Notes under the pieces: generated by a model | Seen by the model: only the letters and a program-made list of their open reading frames with translations | What the model was told of the DNA's origin: nothing | Databases searched by the model: none | Position numbers and translations under genes: made by a program | Assembly: GCA_022510505.1 (NCBI GenBank) | Contig: JAFLTL010000021.1 | Location: forward strand, 1-38,715 | Length of the DNA: 38,715 nucleotides | Source of the DNA: Muribaculaceae bacterium | GTDB taxonomy: Bacteria > Bacteroidota > Bacteroidia > Bacteroidales > Muribaculaceae | Direction: 5' to 3' | Part shown: positions 10,101 to 17,680 of the stretch, piece by piece | How the letters are laid out: each line of letters starts with the position of its first letter | How positions within the stretch are numbered: position 1 is the first letter of the stretch

Positions 10101-10227
10101 TTGGAGGAACAATCTCGGGATATTGGTCAACTGGCAGGAATGTGAGCCCGATGAAGCCAACAATGACTATTACAATAGAAATGACTATTGAGAATACCGG
10201 ACGGTCAATGAAAAAATCCGATTTCAT
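7135..10227 (-). CDS. RND multidrug efflux pump, inner-membrane HAE1 family (AcrB/MexB-like)
   Basis: Proton-driven antiporter that captures drugs, bile salts or other amphiphiles from the periplasm and inner membrane. At 1030 residues it matches AcrB in length. The sequence opens with FIDRPVFSIVISI, typical of the first membrane helix. Membrane helix 4 carries GIVVDDAIVVVENV with the paired Asp residues needed for proton relay. The late GLVARNAILIVEFA and the final helices are also typical. Large periplasmic porter and docking loops lie between TM1-2 and TM7-8. It sits 4 bases after the adaptor gene and overlaps the outer-membrane factor gene by 4 bases. No local transcription regulator (TetR/AraC) is adjacent. 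Confidence 0.97.
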   Translation of the reverse strand: MKSDFFIDRPVFSIVISIVIVIVGFIGLTFLPVDQYPEIVPPTVKITASYPGADAQTVTQAVATPIEQELNGTPGMIYMESTSSNSGGYSCTVTFDIDTDPDIAAVDIQNRLKKAESRLPAEVVKNGLSVEKQAPNKLLTITLLSDDPKYDEIYLSNYATLNVVDMLRRVPGVGSVSNVGSRYYGMQIWVQPDKMANMGISVKDIQNALLDQNRESAAGVLGQAPMDGVDVTIPITAQGRLSSVTEFEQIVIRANPDGSIIRLKDVANVSLEAQSYNTESGINGENAAVMNINMLPGENAIDVAKNVKNVMKEISKNFPEGITYNIPFDITEYISESIHHVYRTLFEALILVIFVVFLSLQSWRATVIPMIAVPISLIGTFGVMLIFGFSLNMMTLLGLILAIGIVVDDAIVVVENVDRIMNQEHLPPKEATKKAMSNLGGALIAMSLVLCAVFVPVSFLPGISGQLYRQFTITIAVSVIISTVVALTLSPVMCSMLLRPESGKKKRIFRHINIWLTRGSRSYSKMIVSALTRSRRMFAAFGLVIIAIWLMNTLVPQSFMPQEDQGYFTVELELPEDATIERTRIVTDRAMDFLMKEPDIEYVLNVTGSSPRLGTSQARSQLTVILKPWGERKDANINKLMEKVRKEFSQYPESKVYLSRPPIIPGLGSSGGFEFSLEARGDATYKDVKNAADTLLYYSSMRPELASMSKSMQNDIPQLYFDVDRDKARLSGVDVADIFSTMKTFTGSIYVNDFNMFNRIYRVYIQAEAPFREHRENLGLFHVKGNGGKMIPITSLGNTNYTTGAGTIKRFNMFTSAPITGEAAHGYSSGQAMKAIEEIAKNHLLENIQIEWSGLSYQEKHVSGQTGVVLGLAFLFVFLFLAAQYESWTVPIAVLLSLPIAGVGAYLGIWICGLENNIYFQIGLVMLIGLVARNAILIVEFAKEGVDAGQDVVSAALTAAHLRFRPIVMTSLAFILGLVPLVVASGPGSASRQGIGTGVFFGMIIAILVGIVFVPFFFVWVYRFKEKLKK

Positions 10228-10231
10228 TGAT

Positions 10232-11494
10232 TCAATTGCTATCGGTTGATGAACTTAAGACTACTGGACGTACCTTCATTCCATGGTTCAATTTGTGAAA
10301 ACCTTCGGTCACAATATTTTCATCAGCTGCTAAACCACGTTCTATAACCGTCATGTTTCCTACTTCGGGGCCTATTTCAATAAATCTTCGTTCTACAATG
10401 CTGTCGGGTTTGACGACATAGATATAGGCCCCTCCCTTTTCTATCTCAAGGGCCTTGGTGGGCGCTACAACTGCATTCTCTCTCAAATCCAGCAGCATTT
10501 TCACCCTAGTAAACTGCCCAGGCATAAGTTCACGCGACAAATTAGGCATCTCAGCCCTAACTGAGAAAGTTCCTGTTTGAGGATCTACCTGAGGATCGGC
10601 GAAATCAACCAGTCCTTTATAGGGATATTCCGATCCATCGGCCAACGTTACTGTTACATAGGGATCCCATGTTCGGGTGGAATCTCTTTGTCCTATGTTG
10701 ACATTGCGAGCTTTCGACTTCAGATAATCTAGTGATGTCATACTGAAATCTATTCTGACTGTGTCGGTCTTGACAACGGTCGCAAGTAAGGATTTACCGC
10801 TTGGTCCAACCAAGGTTCCGATGTCGACGTTTCTCTCTGATATATATCCCGAAATGGGTGACTGAACGGTGGTATAACCTAGTATCATTTCGGCCTGGGT
10901 TAGGTCTGCTTCACCCACAATAACATCAGCATGAGAACTCTCATATGCGGCTATCGCATTGTCCAGGTCCAGCTGGCTAGCTGCGTTTTGCTCATATAAC
11001 GGTTTGATGCGGTTTAAATCCCTGTCGGCCTTTAACGCCTGAGCTTTTGCTTTGTTAAGACGAGCTTTCGCACTTTCTACGTTTGCCTTATATAGTTTTG
11101 GATCAATGACAAAGAGTGTCTGACCCTTATTGACATAGGTTCCCTCATCAAACAACATCTTCTCAAGATAGCCTTCAACTCGAGCTCTGACCTCGACAAA
11201 TTGTTGGGCTCCAACACGGCCCACATATTCCCCATAAACGCTGACATCCTGAGTTGTGGTTTTCTCTATTGCAACAACAGGTAATTCGGGATCTTTTGTC
11301 TTTGGAAGGCATAGTATGACGATTATGAAAGCAAGAGCTAAAATACCGAATACAATGAGTATCCATTGAAGAGGTGACAGCTTTATGTGTCGGGCATTGG
11401 AGGCCAATGTTTTTATATCGCTTAATTTAAGGTCTTTAATCCTTTGTGGATTAAGATTCTTTATGGAATTAAAGGTTTGTTTGCTTCTCTTCAT
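10232..11494 (-). CDS. RND efflux periplasmic adaptor (membrane fusion protein, AcrA/MexA family)
   Basis: Adaptor linking the pump to the outer-membrane factor. The 420-residue protein has a lipoyl/barrel-sandwich motif (VEVRARVEGYLEKMLFDEG), an alpha-helical hairpin (about 130-205) and beta-barrel and membrane-proximal domains (LMPGQFTRVKM). It differs from the usual AcrA lipoprotein: residues 1-41 are basic and probably cytosolic, followed by one transmembrane helix (about 42-62), with no lipobox. No alternative in-frame Met exists before the lipoyl region, so the extension is real if the gene is intact. First gene of the operon; the upstream AT-rich gap (11495-11581) shows only a near-match promoter (TTACTTTG, minus strand, 11534-11541). 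Confidence 0.95.
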   Translation of the reverse strand: MKRSKQTFNSIKNLNPQRIKDLKLSDIKTLASNARHIKLSPLQWILIVFGILALAFIIVILCLPKTKDPELPVVAIEKTTTQDVSVYGEYVGRVGAQQFVEVRARVEGYLEKMLFDEGTYVNKGQTLFVIDPKLYKANVESAKARLNKAKAQALKADRDLNRIKPLYEQNAASQLDLDNAIAAYESSHADVIVGEADLTQAEMILGYTTVQSPISGYISERNVDIGTLVGPSGKSLLATVVKTDTVRIDFSMTSLDYLKSKARNVNIGQRDSTRTWDPYVTVTLADGSEYPYKGLVDFADPQVDPQTGTFSVRAEMPNLSRELMPGQFTRVKMLLDLRENAVVAPTKALEIEKGGAYIYVVKPDSIVERRFIEIGPEVGNMTVIERGLAADENIVTEGFHKLNHGMKVRPVVLSSSTDSN

Positions 11495-11581
11495 CTTTAA
11501 ATTTCAGAGATTTTTTGACTAGTAAAGTAATTACAAAGTAAGTGATTTAATTTGATTCAGATTAAAAAAATAATTAAAAAT

Positions 11582-11618
11582 AATAAAGGGAACAATCAAT
11601 TTGACTGTTCCCTTTATT
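11582..11618 (-). terminator. Intrinsic terminator of the exb-tonB operon
   Basis: AATAAAGGGAACA (11582-11594) and its exact complement (11606-11618) form a 13-bp stem with an 11-nt loop. On the minus strand it is followed by a T-rich run (ATTATTTTT), placing it 16 bases after the tonB stop. Confidence 0.82.
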
Positions 11619-11633
11619 TGTTTCACAAGTTTA

Positions 11634-12473
11634 TTAAACACCTTGGAGTTTGAAGCGAACTGGTAGGGTATACCAAACATTCACACTTTGTCCGTTCATC
11701 TTACCGGGGATAAAGTTAGGCAAAGTCTTAACGACTCTGACAGCTTCTTTATCAAGGTCAGGGTCTTTTGATCTGACAACTTTAACTTCACCGATAGAAC
11801 CATCTTTCTGCACAACAAATTGTACCACAACCTGTCCCTGGATATTGTTCTCCATGGCCATTGTCGGATATTTTATGTGGGTTGAAAGATATTTCATGAG
11901 TTCAGCTTCTCCACCGGGGAACTGAGGCATCTGCTCAACGGCTGTGAAAACCTGGTTGTCGTCAACTTTCTTTTCTTCGACGATAATCTCGTCTTTGTGT
12001 TCACGAACCACGTTGATATCGTCGGTACCCTGGTCGAAGTCGGTGTTACCAAGAGCTGTAGTCGATTCCTGAATTTCATCCTGTGACTTGATTTCCTCGG
12101 TAACTTCACTGTCGTCGACAATTGCGATTTCAGTTACTTTCATCGTGTTGAGGATTTCTTCGGGAAGAGCTTCAGGCTGCTGTTCTTCTACACGCTGCTG
12201 TTCGGGTTCTTCTTCAGGTTCATCGGCCTCAGTTGCAAGTTCAGCCAACGACTGTTCAATCATGTCCTCGGGTTTAGCCTCGGGTTTGGGAAGCTTGTCG
12301 ATGACGAATATGAGAGCGAGAACTGCAGCAATAATTACAACGACTACAGTCATTGCACGATTATGACGACGGTCACTCTCTTCGCGTAGTTTATAGGCTC
12401 CAAATTCTTTATTCTTACCTTCAAATATAAGGTCGCGCCATTCTTTTGATGAAAGGTCTACGTCTTTTGCCAT
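11634..12473 (-). CDS. tonB: TonB-family energy transducer
   Basis: Transmits proton-motive force from the ExbB/ExbD complex to TonB-dependent outer-membrane receptors such as SusC proteins. The 279-residue protein has an N-terminal cytosolic segment (SKEWRDLIFEGKNKEFGAY) of the kind seen in Bacteroidetes TonB proteins. One membrane helix follows (about 41-58), then a long acidic, Glu/Pro/Gln-rich periplasmic spacer in place of the Pro-Lys region of proteobacterial TonB. The C-terminal TonB domain is about 195-279, with YPTMAMENNIQGQVVVQF and the ending WYTLPVRFKL. It is the last gene of the exb operon, 35 bases after the second exbD, and is closed by a strong terminator. Confidence 0.93.
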   Translation of the reverse strand: MAKDVDLSSKEWRDLIFEGKNKEFGAYKLREESDRRHNRAMTVVVVIIAAVLALIFVIDKLPKPEAKPEDMIEQSLAELATEADEPEEEPEQQRVEEQQPEALPEEILNTMKVTEIAIVDDSEVTEEIKSQDEIQESTTALGNTDFDQGTDDINVVREHKDEIIVEEKKVDDNQVFTAVEQMPQFPGGEAELMKYLSTHIKYPTMAMENNIQGQVVVQFVVQKDGSIGEVKVVRSKDPDLDKEAVRVVKTLPNFIPGKMNGQSVNVWYTLPVRFKLQGV

Positions 12474-12508
12474 TTTCTTTCTTGTTTAAGGTAAATCAAT
12501 AGACTACA

Positions 12509-13246
12509 TCATTTATAACCCAAACCGTGTTCCTGACGATAACCTTTAATCATCATTGAATCCAGGTGATTGATCTGGTCAATCTGGTAACGAGATATCT
12601 GGTTAATCTGCATTTCGTCCAGTGCGGTGATCACGCTTGCCCACGATGCATCGGGGGTTGCCTTGATAATGACTACCGGACGTGTCAGTGTTGAGTCATT
12701 ACGTATCTCCTTGGCGAGTTTCTGGTATTCTTCCTCGGTTATCTTCTTTTCTCTCCACAACTGCTTCTGCTCGTTGATTCGTTCAAGAACAGTTTCGTTC
12801 TTGTCGTGAAGAATCTTGCGGATACCCTGAGGCGTTTTTCCATCATTTCCAAGGAATTCTTTTGCATCAAGATTGGAAGAGATTCCGTCGTTGGCTTTTG
12901 GATCGTAGTTTTCGGGAACTACGGGTTTACCTTCGTAGTAGTAAACAGTTGTGCCTGCATTAGGTCCACGAAGAACGTCGCCAGCATTGTCTCTCTTCGC
13001 ATCAAGAATCAAGGTTACAGCCTCCGAATCCTTTGCTTTGTTCATCTCGCTTTGCTCAACTTTTTCATTGGAAGGCAATGAAATATTGAGTGTTTGCGAT
13101 TTAATCATCGTTGTACAAAGCATGAAGAACGTGATCAGAAGCATGTTCATGTCCACCATCGGAGTAAAGTCCACATGGATAGACATCTTCTTTTGGGCGC
13201 CTTTTTTCTTTTTGCCCTTGTTGTCGGATTGTTCTATCTGTGCCAT
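12509..13246 (-). CDS. exbD: ExbD/TolR-family biopolymer transport protein (second copy)
   Basis: Proton-channel partner of ExbB in the TonB motor. The 245-residue protein has a Lys-rich cytosolic start (KGKKKKGAQKK), one membrane helix with the essential Asp in PMVDMNMLLI (D32), and a periplasmic TolR-like domain at the C-terminus (PVVIIKATPDASW). It is much longer than E. coli ExbD (141 residues) because of an inserted region of about 90 residues between helix and domain, which includes a charged helix. It begins 5 bases after the upstream exbD stop; the two copies are divergent paralogues, not a recent duplication. Confidence 0.93.
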   Translation of the reverse strand: MAQIEQSDNKGKKKKGAQKKMSIHVDFTPMVDMNMLLITFFMLCTTMIKSQTLNISLPSNEKVEQSEMNKAKDSEAVTLILDAKRDNAGDVLRGPNAGTTVYYYEGKPVVPENYDPKANDGISSNLDAKEFLGNDGKTPQGIRKILHDKNETVLERINEQKQLWREKKITEEEYQKLAKEIRNDSTLTRPVVIIKATPDASWASVITALDEMQINQISRYQIDQINHLDSMMIKGYRQEHGLGYK

Positions 13247-13251
13247 GGTGG

Positions 13252-13998
13252 TTAGTCTTGTTCTGATTTAAGTGCAGTCATCACGCTGAAACGGTTCATC
13301 TTCATTGTCTGAAGATTGTCCAGCACTTCGTGCATGGTTTGATAATTGGTGGTGGCATCCGCCTTCACTGCTATACCTTCACCCGTCTTTATAGCCTGGG
13401 AGAGGTTAGCGTTTCCGGCATTATTGATTGCCCTCATCCAAATTCGGAATTCATTAGTCACGTCACGAAGACCATCGGCATTGGTATATATAATTTCCTT
13501 CAAAGGAATGCCAACATTTGGATTTTCGAGATCCGATAGATACTCGTCCTGTTTCTCGGTCTTCAGTGAAAGGAACTGATGCAAGTCGGCCAAAGGTACG
13601 CCGAACATGTTTAGTTTCGCAAACTTATCAAGATCGCTCGAAGTGATGCCGGTGCTTTTACCTGTATACTTCTCATATTCCTGCGAAGCTATCTGCAACG
13701 CTTGGCGGCGAACATCTTCGGTACCTCCCATCTCAGGATCTTCGTCACCGGCGATGCCAAGGAAAATCTTACCTTGTTCCTTGCCGTCGCGGTCCTCGGT
13801 AGTACCAACCAAAATGGTTACCACGTTGGATGTCGGAACTTTGATCTCCGATACAGAAGAAGGAGTGATTACGGTCACAGGTTCCTTCTGCAGGAAGGTC
13901 GATGTCAACATGAAGAAAGTAAGCAAAAGAACCGTCACGTCACTCATCGCGGTCATGTCAATGAGCGTGCTCTTTCTTTTTGGTTTTACTTTTCCCAT
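13252..13998 (-). CDS. exbD: ExbD/TolR-family biopolymer transport protein (first copy)
   Basis: First of two ExbD-like proteins in the operon, 248 residues. A basic start (MGKVKPKRKST) precedes one membrane helix with the proton-relay Asp in MTAMSDVTVLLLTFFML (D20). The periplasmic part carries an insertion and ends with a TolR-like stretch (EGIAVKADATTNYQTMHEVLDNLQ in pieces, about 207-232). It probably forms a mixed or alternative ExbD dimer inside an ExbB pentamer with its neighbour; that is inference. It lies 52 bases downstream of exbB and 5 bases ahead of the next exbD. Confidence 0.92.
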   Translation of the reverse strand: MGKVKPKRKSTLIDMTAMSDVTVLLLTFFMLTSTFLQKEPVTVITPSSVSEIKVPTSNVVTILVGTTEDRDGKEQGKIFLGIAGDEDPEMGGTEDVRRQALQIASQEYEKYTGKSTGITSSDLDKFAKLNMFGVPLADLHQFLSLKTEKQDEYLSDLENPNVGIPLKEIIYTNADGLRDVTNEFRIWMRAINNAGNANLSQAIKTGEGIAVKADATTNYQTMHEVLDNLQTMKMNRFSVMTALKSEQD

Positions 13999-14050
13999 GA
14001 TTTTTTACCGTTTTATTTGTTGATTAAAGGTTTCGATAAAAAAGCAGGGA

Positions 14051-14923
14051 TTAGTGAGTAGCTGCGAACTGTTGAACGATTGAATAACCGATTTCGTCGA
14101 TAGCGTAGGTGAGGTTATCGATCTTGTTGGTGTAGAAGTTATAGGAGATAACCGCAAATGCACCGGTTGCGATACCAAATGCTGTGTTGATAAGAGCCTC
14201 CGAAATACCGGTTGAAAGTTCGGTTGAGTCGGGAGCACCCGAAGTTGCCAAAGCCTGGAACGATTTGATCATACCGATTACAGTACCTAGAAGACCAACG
14301 AGAGTACCAAGAGTTGTCAAAGTAGCAACGATTGGGAGGTTTTGCTGAAGAGAAGGCATTTCCATTGCGGTAGCTTCTTCAACTTCCTTCTGAAGGGTAG
14401 CAACTTTTTGCTCCTTTGTCAAGGTGGTGTTCTCATCCATTTCTTTGTAACGGTTGAGGGCTGCGCTAACTACAGCTGCAACTGAACCTTTCTGTTTGCG
14501 GCAAAGATCCTGAGCCTTAGCAATGTCATTTGCCTGGAGGCATTTCTTGACGTCGGCAACGAATTTGGTGATGTTACCAGTACCTTTAGCGCTCTTCAAT
14601 GCAATTGCGCGTTCTACTGAAAGAACGATAACAGTCAGAAGAAGAGTTTGAAGAATAGGCACGATGACGCCACCTTTGAAGATTGTTCCAACGAGATCGT
14701 TGGGGTGAGCATTTATGTCGGTGAAGAACATAGAGTTGATGTTCTCAGCTCCTGCTACGCCTTCCAGTTCAAAGTGTGATGGATGTCCGAAAACAAAAAG
14801 GAAAAGACAAACGCAAACGATAAAGCATGCTAAGATTACCAAGAAGGCATTCTTGATGCCACGAACGTTTTGTCCTGCATTTGCAGCTTTAGGTGCTGCG
14901 GTTTTGGGCTTTGTAGCTTCCAT
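14051..14923 (-). CDS. exbB: ExbB/TolQ/MotA-family proton channel protein
   Basis: Inner-membrane proton channel scaffold for the ExbB-ExbD-TonB motor. The 290-residue protein has an Ala/Lys-rich cytosolic start, a first helix at about 28-47, and a helix before SVERAIALKSAKG. A cytosolic helical domain follows, then the hallmark helix pair (LPIVATLTTLGTLVGLLGTVIGMIKSF in pieces, about 203-229, and a last helix near 247-267). It is the first gene of the operon. A promoter-like TAATTTTG lies on the minus strand about 60 bases ahead of the start. Confidence 0.94.
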   Translation of the reverse strand: MEATKPKTAAPKAANAGQNVRGIKNAFLVILACFIVCVCLFLFVFGHPSHFELEGVAGAENINSMFFTDINAHPNDLVGTIFKGGVIVPILQTLLLTVIVLSVERAIALKSAKGTGNITKFVADVKKCLQANDIAKAQDLCRKQKGSVAAVVSAALNRYKEMDENTTLTKEQKVATLQKEVEEATAMEMPSLQQNLPIVATLTTLGTLVGLLGTVIGMIKSFQALATSGAPDSTELSTGISEALINTAFGIATGAFAVISYNFYTNKIDNLTYAIDEIGYSIVQQFAATH

Positions 14924-14983
14924 AGTCTTTTTTAATGATTTAAATTATTAAGGTGATTGGTTTATTTTATTAATTATTTATTT

Positions 14984-15017
14984 CAAAATTATACAAGATA
15001 AACGGTTTCACGGCAAA
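14984..15017 (-). promoter_or_regulatory. Candidate promoter of the exbB-exbD-exbD-tonB operon
   Basis: On the minus strand the -7 element TAATTTTG (14991 to 14984) matches TAnnTTTG exactly. TTTG at 15017 to 15014 stands 22 bases upstream, close to the usual 19-21 spacing. Transcription would start near 14979, giving a leader of roughly 55 bases. Confidence 0.5.
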
Positions 15018-15065
15018 TTTATTATATTATTTTGAACCATCAAAATTTTTTTAACTTAGGGTAAC

Positions 15066-15890
15066 TTAACTTAACAATTCGGCCATCTGCTCATTAAGGT
15101 TCTTTGCCTCAATCGCTGCAACAGTATCGAAATCAGTGTCCTGCGACGCATAAATTATTCCTCGGGAGGAATTGACGAGAATTCCGATATCCTCGATAAG
15201 AGTCAATTTGGCAACCTCCTCCAGATCTCCACCTTGGCTTCCTATTCCTGGAATGAGGAGGAAATTGCGTGGAATGAGACGACGTACGTCGGCAAGCAAT
15301 GATCCGCGAGTTGCACCTGCGACATACATGATATTATCGGGCGATCCCAATTTCGATGTTTTCAGAATGACATCCTCAAACAAACGACATCCTTTCTTGT
15401 CGACTGTCAGCTGGAAATCTTCACATCCTTTGTTGGAAGTAAGAGCCAGCACTATACCCCATTTCCCCTTGTATTCAAGAAATGGAGTGATGCTGTCGGC
15501 TCCCATATAGGGTGAGAGAGTTACCGCGTCTACATTATAGAAGTCAAAGAATGAACGGGCATACATTTTTGCTGTGTTTCCTATGTCGCCTCGTTTGGCG
15601 TCGGCAATTACAAAATGATCGGGATAACAGCTCCCCAAGTATCTGACAGTCTTTTCAAAAGAAATCAACCCTGTGCTCCCAAGACTCTCATAAAAGGCGA
15701 GATTGGGTTTGAAAGCTACACAAAACGGAGCTGTGGCATCAATTATGGCCTTATTGAATGAGAAAACAGGATCTTCTTCATTCAAAAGATGTCGTGGCAG
15801 TTTGTTAAGGTCGGGATCTAGTCCCACGCACAAAAAACTTTTCTTTTTTCTGATTTGATCGATTAATTCCTTCCTTGTCATTTCTTTCAA
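15066..15890 (-). CDS. pyrF: Orotidine 5'-phosphate decarboxylase
   Basis: Catalyses OMP to UMP plus CO2, the last step of de novo pyrimidine synthesis, in the cytosol. The 274-residue product is the longer form (subfamily 2). The signature DAKRGDIGNT (residues 97-106) holds the Asp-Lys-Asp catalytic set (D97, K99, D102). FLCVGLDPD near the N-terminus and IPGIGSQGGD later fit the phosphate-binding barrel. An alternative Met at residue 4 is possible. It follows prfA after 10 bases, a gene pairing that I recall as common in Bacteroidales, so the two are probably co-transcribed. Confidence 0.96.
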   Translation of the reverse strand: MKEMTRKELIDQIRKKKSFLCVGLDPDLNKLPRHLLNEEDPVFSFNKAIIDATAPFCVAFKPNLAFYESLGSTGLISFEKTVRYLGSCYPDHFVIADAKRGDIGNTAKMYARSFFDFYNVDAVTLSPYMGADSITPFLEYKGKWGIVLALTSNKGCEDFQLTVDKKGCRLFEDVILKTSKLGSPDNIMYVAGATRGSLLADVRRLIPRNFLLIPGIGSQGGDLEEVAKLTLIEDIGILVNSSRGIIYASQDTDFDTVAAIEAKNLNEQMAELLS

Positions 15891-15900
15891 TGTTGTTTTA

Positions 15901-17001
15901 TTATAATTCTGCTGCTTTTAATCTTTCAGCATTCTCCGCAACAGTCAACTTGTCGATACATTCCTGAATCTCTCCGTTTAGAAAAGTGGGTAGATTATAT
16001 ACAGTATAATTAATCCGATGGTCGGTCATTCGGCCTTGTGGAAAATTATAAGTTCTAATCTTAGCCGACCGGTCACCAGTTGATACCAGAGTCTTCCTTC
16101 TGGATGCAATGTCATCCAGATATTTTCTATGCTCCTTATCGTAGATGAATGTTCTGAGTCGCGACAATGCACGTTCTTTGTTTTTGGGTTGGTCACGAGT
16201 TTCAGTACATTCTATAAGAATCTCTTCGGTTTCGTCGGTCACGGGATTTTTCCACATATACCTTAGTCTCACTCCCGATTCGACCTTGTTGACGTTTTGG
16301 CCGCCTGCACCTCCCGATCTGAACGTGTCCCACTTGATTTCTCCTTCGTTTATAGTCACGTCGAACTCGTCGGCCTCGGGTAATACTGCCACAGTGGCTG
16401 CCGATGTGTGGATTCTTCCCTGGGTCTCGGTTGCCGGGACTCGTTGAACTCGATGCACTCCGCTTTCATATTTAAGAGTGCCATAGACATTCTCTCCTGA
16501 AACCGACAGCACTATTTCTTTGAAACCTCCAACGGTGCCTTCGCTGACAGATGTGACGGCCACGTTCCACCCCTTGCTCTCGCAGTAGCGGGTATACATT
16601 TTATAAAGGTCACCTGCGAAAAGAGCTGCTTCATCACCTCCGGTGCCCGATCTGATCTCAAGAACTGCGTTCTTCCGGTCCTCAGGCTCTTCGGGAAGGA
16701 GTAACAATTTAATTTCATTCTCTAACCGGGGAATATCTTCCTGTGCCGTTTCGAGTTGCTCTTTCGCGATAGCCATCAATTCTTCATCGCCTGACGCACT
16801 CAGTTCACGTGCTTCATCAAGATCTTTCAAAGCCTGACGATATCGTGATGTTGTTGCCACAAGCTTCTGCAAATCTTTATATTCCTTTGTCAGTTTCCGG
16901 TAGCGTTGTTGTTGGGAGATTATATCTGGGTCGCTGATTAAAGTCGATACTTCTTCGAAACGGCTTTCTATTCCTTCAAGTCTTTGCAGGAGGTCTGTCA
17001 T
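15901..17001 (-). CDS. prfA: Peptide chain release factor 1 (RF-1)
   Basis: Recognises UAA and UAG stop codons and triggers peptidyl-tRNA hydrolysis. The 366-residue protein has the codon-reading tripeptide PAT (189-191, in RVPATETQGRIHTSA), which marks RF-1 rather than RF-2, and the catalytic GGQ (233-235, in SGGAGGQNVNK). The length is normal. No frameshift site of the kind used by RF-2 genes is present. It leads a two-gene transcript with pyrF; the start ATG lies 190 bases from the divergent Lrp gene. Confidence 0.97.
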   Translation of the reverse strand: MTDLLQRLEGIESRFEEVSTLISDPDIISQQQRYRKLTKEYKDLQKLVATTSRYRQALKDLDEARELSASGDEELMAIAKEQLETAQEDIPRLENEIKLLLLPEEPEDRKNAVLEIRSGTGGDEAALFAGDLYKMYTRYCESKGWNVAVTSVSEGTVGGFKEIVLSVSGENVYGTLKYESGVHRVQRVPATETQGRIHTSAATVAVLPEADEFDVTINEGEIKWDTFRSGGAGGQNVNKVESGVRLRYMWKNPVTDETEEILIECTETRDQPKNKERALSRLRTFIYDKEHRKYLDDIASRRKTLVSTGDRSAKIRTYNFPQGRMTDHRINYTVYNLPTFLNGEIQECIDKLTVAENAERLKAAEL

Positions 17002-17097
17002 GAGTTATTAGACGGGCAAATTATCCCTGGATTTCTCTTGTTCTTAATGTTGTCGTTAAATATGGGCCGAGATATAACAAATTGTTACTTCTCATTG

Positions 17098-17105
17098 CAA
17101 ATTTA
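17098..17105 (-). promoter_or_regulatory. Candidate -7 element for prfA-pyrF
   Basis: TAAATTTG on the minus strand matches TAnnTTTG exactly, about 97 bases ahead of the prfA start. No good -33 TTTG is seen at 19-21 bases. It overlaps or abuts the -33 element of the divergent Lrp promoter. Confidence 0.35.
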
Positions 17106-17106
17106 A

Positions 17107-17136
17107 TTGAAAAAAATAATATTTGAATTAACTTTG
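17107..17136 (+). promoter_or_regulatory. Promoter of the Lrp-M64-Omp85-transferase operon
   Basis: The -7 element TAACTTTG (17129-17136) matches TAnnTTTG exactly, and TTG (17107-17109) stands 19 bases upstream as the -33 element. This is the cleanest Bacteroidetes-type promoter among the protein genes here. The start would be near 17142, with a leader of about 45 bases. Confidence 0.65.
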
Positions 17137-17188
17137 CAGTATTGTGAAAAACTAAGAATCCTTTTAATAATTTAGCTTTACTCATCAC

Positions 17189-17662
17189 ATGCCGAAAACT
17201 AATCTGGACCAATTGGATGTAAATATTCTTGCTGCTTTGGCCGATGATGCAAGAAAACCTTTTTTAGAAATTGCACGCGATAACGGTGTGTCGGGAGCCG
17301 CCGTCCACCAACGCATGTCTAAATTGACCCGTAATGGTGTTGTCAAAGGCTCTCAGCTACTGATAGACCCTTCCTCAGTTGGCTATGAAACGTGTGCTTT
17401 CATGGGTTTCTTTTTAAACGACCCTTCGCGTTTCGAAATGGTTGCCGACGAGCTGAAGAAAATTCCCGAAGTTGTGGAATGTCACTATTCTACTGGAAAG
17501 TATGATATGTTTATAAAGCTTTATGCCAGGAACAACGATCATCTCTTAAATGTTATTCATGAACGTCTGCAGCCCTTAGGATTGGCTCGCACGGAAACTA
17601 CTATATCGTTCAAAGAGGTGTTTCATCGTTCGTTGCCGGTTAAAGATACTCCAATTGATTAA
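17189..17662 (+). CDS. Lrp/AsnC-family transcriptional regulator
   Basis: DNA-binding regulator responding to an amino acid or related small molecule. The 157-residue protein has the AsnC-type N-terminal HTH (LDQLDVNILAALADDARKPF, then EIARDNGVSGAAVHQRMSKL, about 6-46) and a C-terminal RAM ligand/oligomerisation domain (about 65-145, with VVECHYSTGKYDMFIKLYA). The family is full-length. The ATG at 17189 directly precedes the conserved N-terminus. It is the first gene of a compact run: the M64 peptidase starts 18 bases after its stop. It may control its own operon and possibly the divergent prfA; that is inference. Confidence 0.94.
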   Translation: MPKTNLDQLDVNILAALADDARKPFLEIARDNGVSGAAVHQRMSKLTRNGVVKGSQLLIDPSSVGYETCAFMGFFLNDPSRFEMVADELKKIPEVVECHYSTGKYDMFIKLYARNNDHLLNVIHERLQPLGLARTETTISFKEVFHRSLPVKDTPID

Positions 17663-17680
17663 TCTAATCGTCTTAAATAT

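Noticed and set aside
12509..13998. The two exbD genes as a recent duplication
   Set aside because: The proteins differ through most of their length and only share the helix Asp and general layout; two unlike ExbD copies are common in Bacteroidetes operons.
13607..14061. Plus-strand open frames of 119-138 codons opposite exbD
   Set aside because: Antisense to a well-supported ExbD gene with biased composition and no domain.
15050..15076. Tandem AACTTA units just past pyrF as a possible terminator
   Set aside because: The units are direct, not inverted, and no stable stem or suitable T-run follows on the minus strand.
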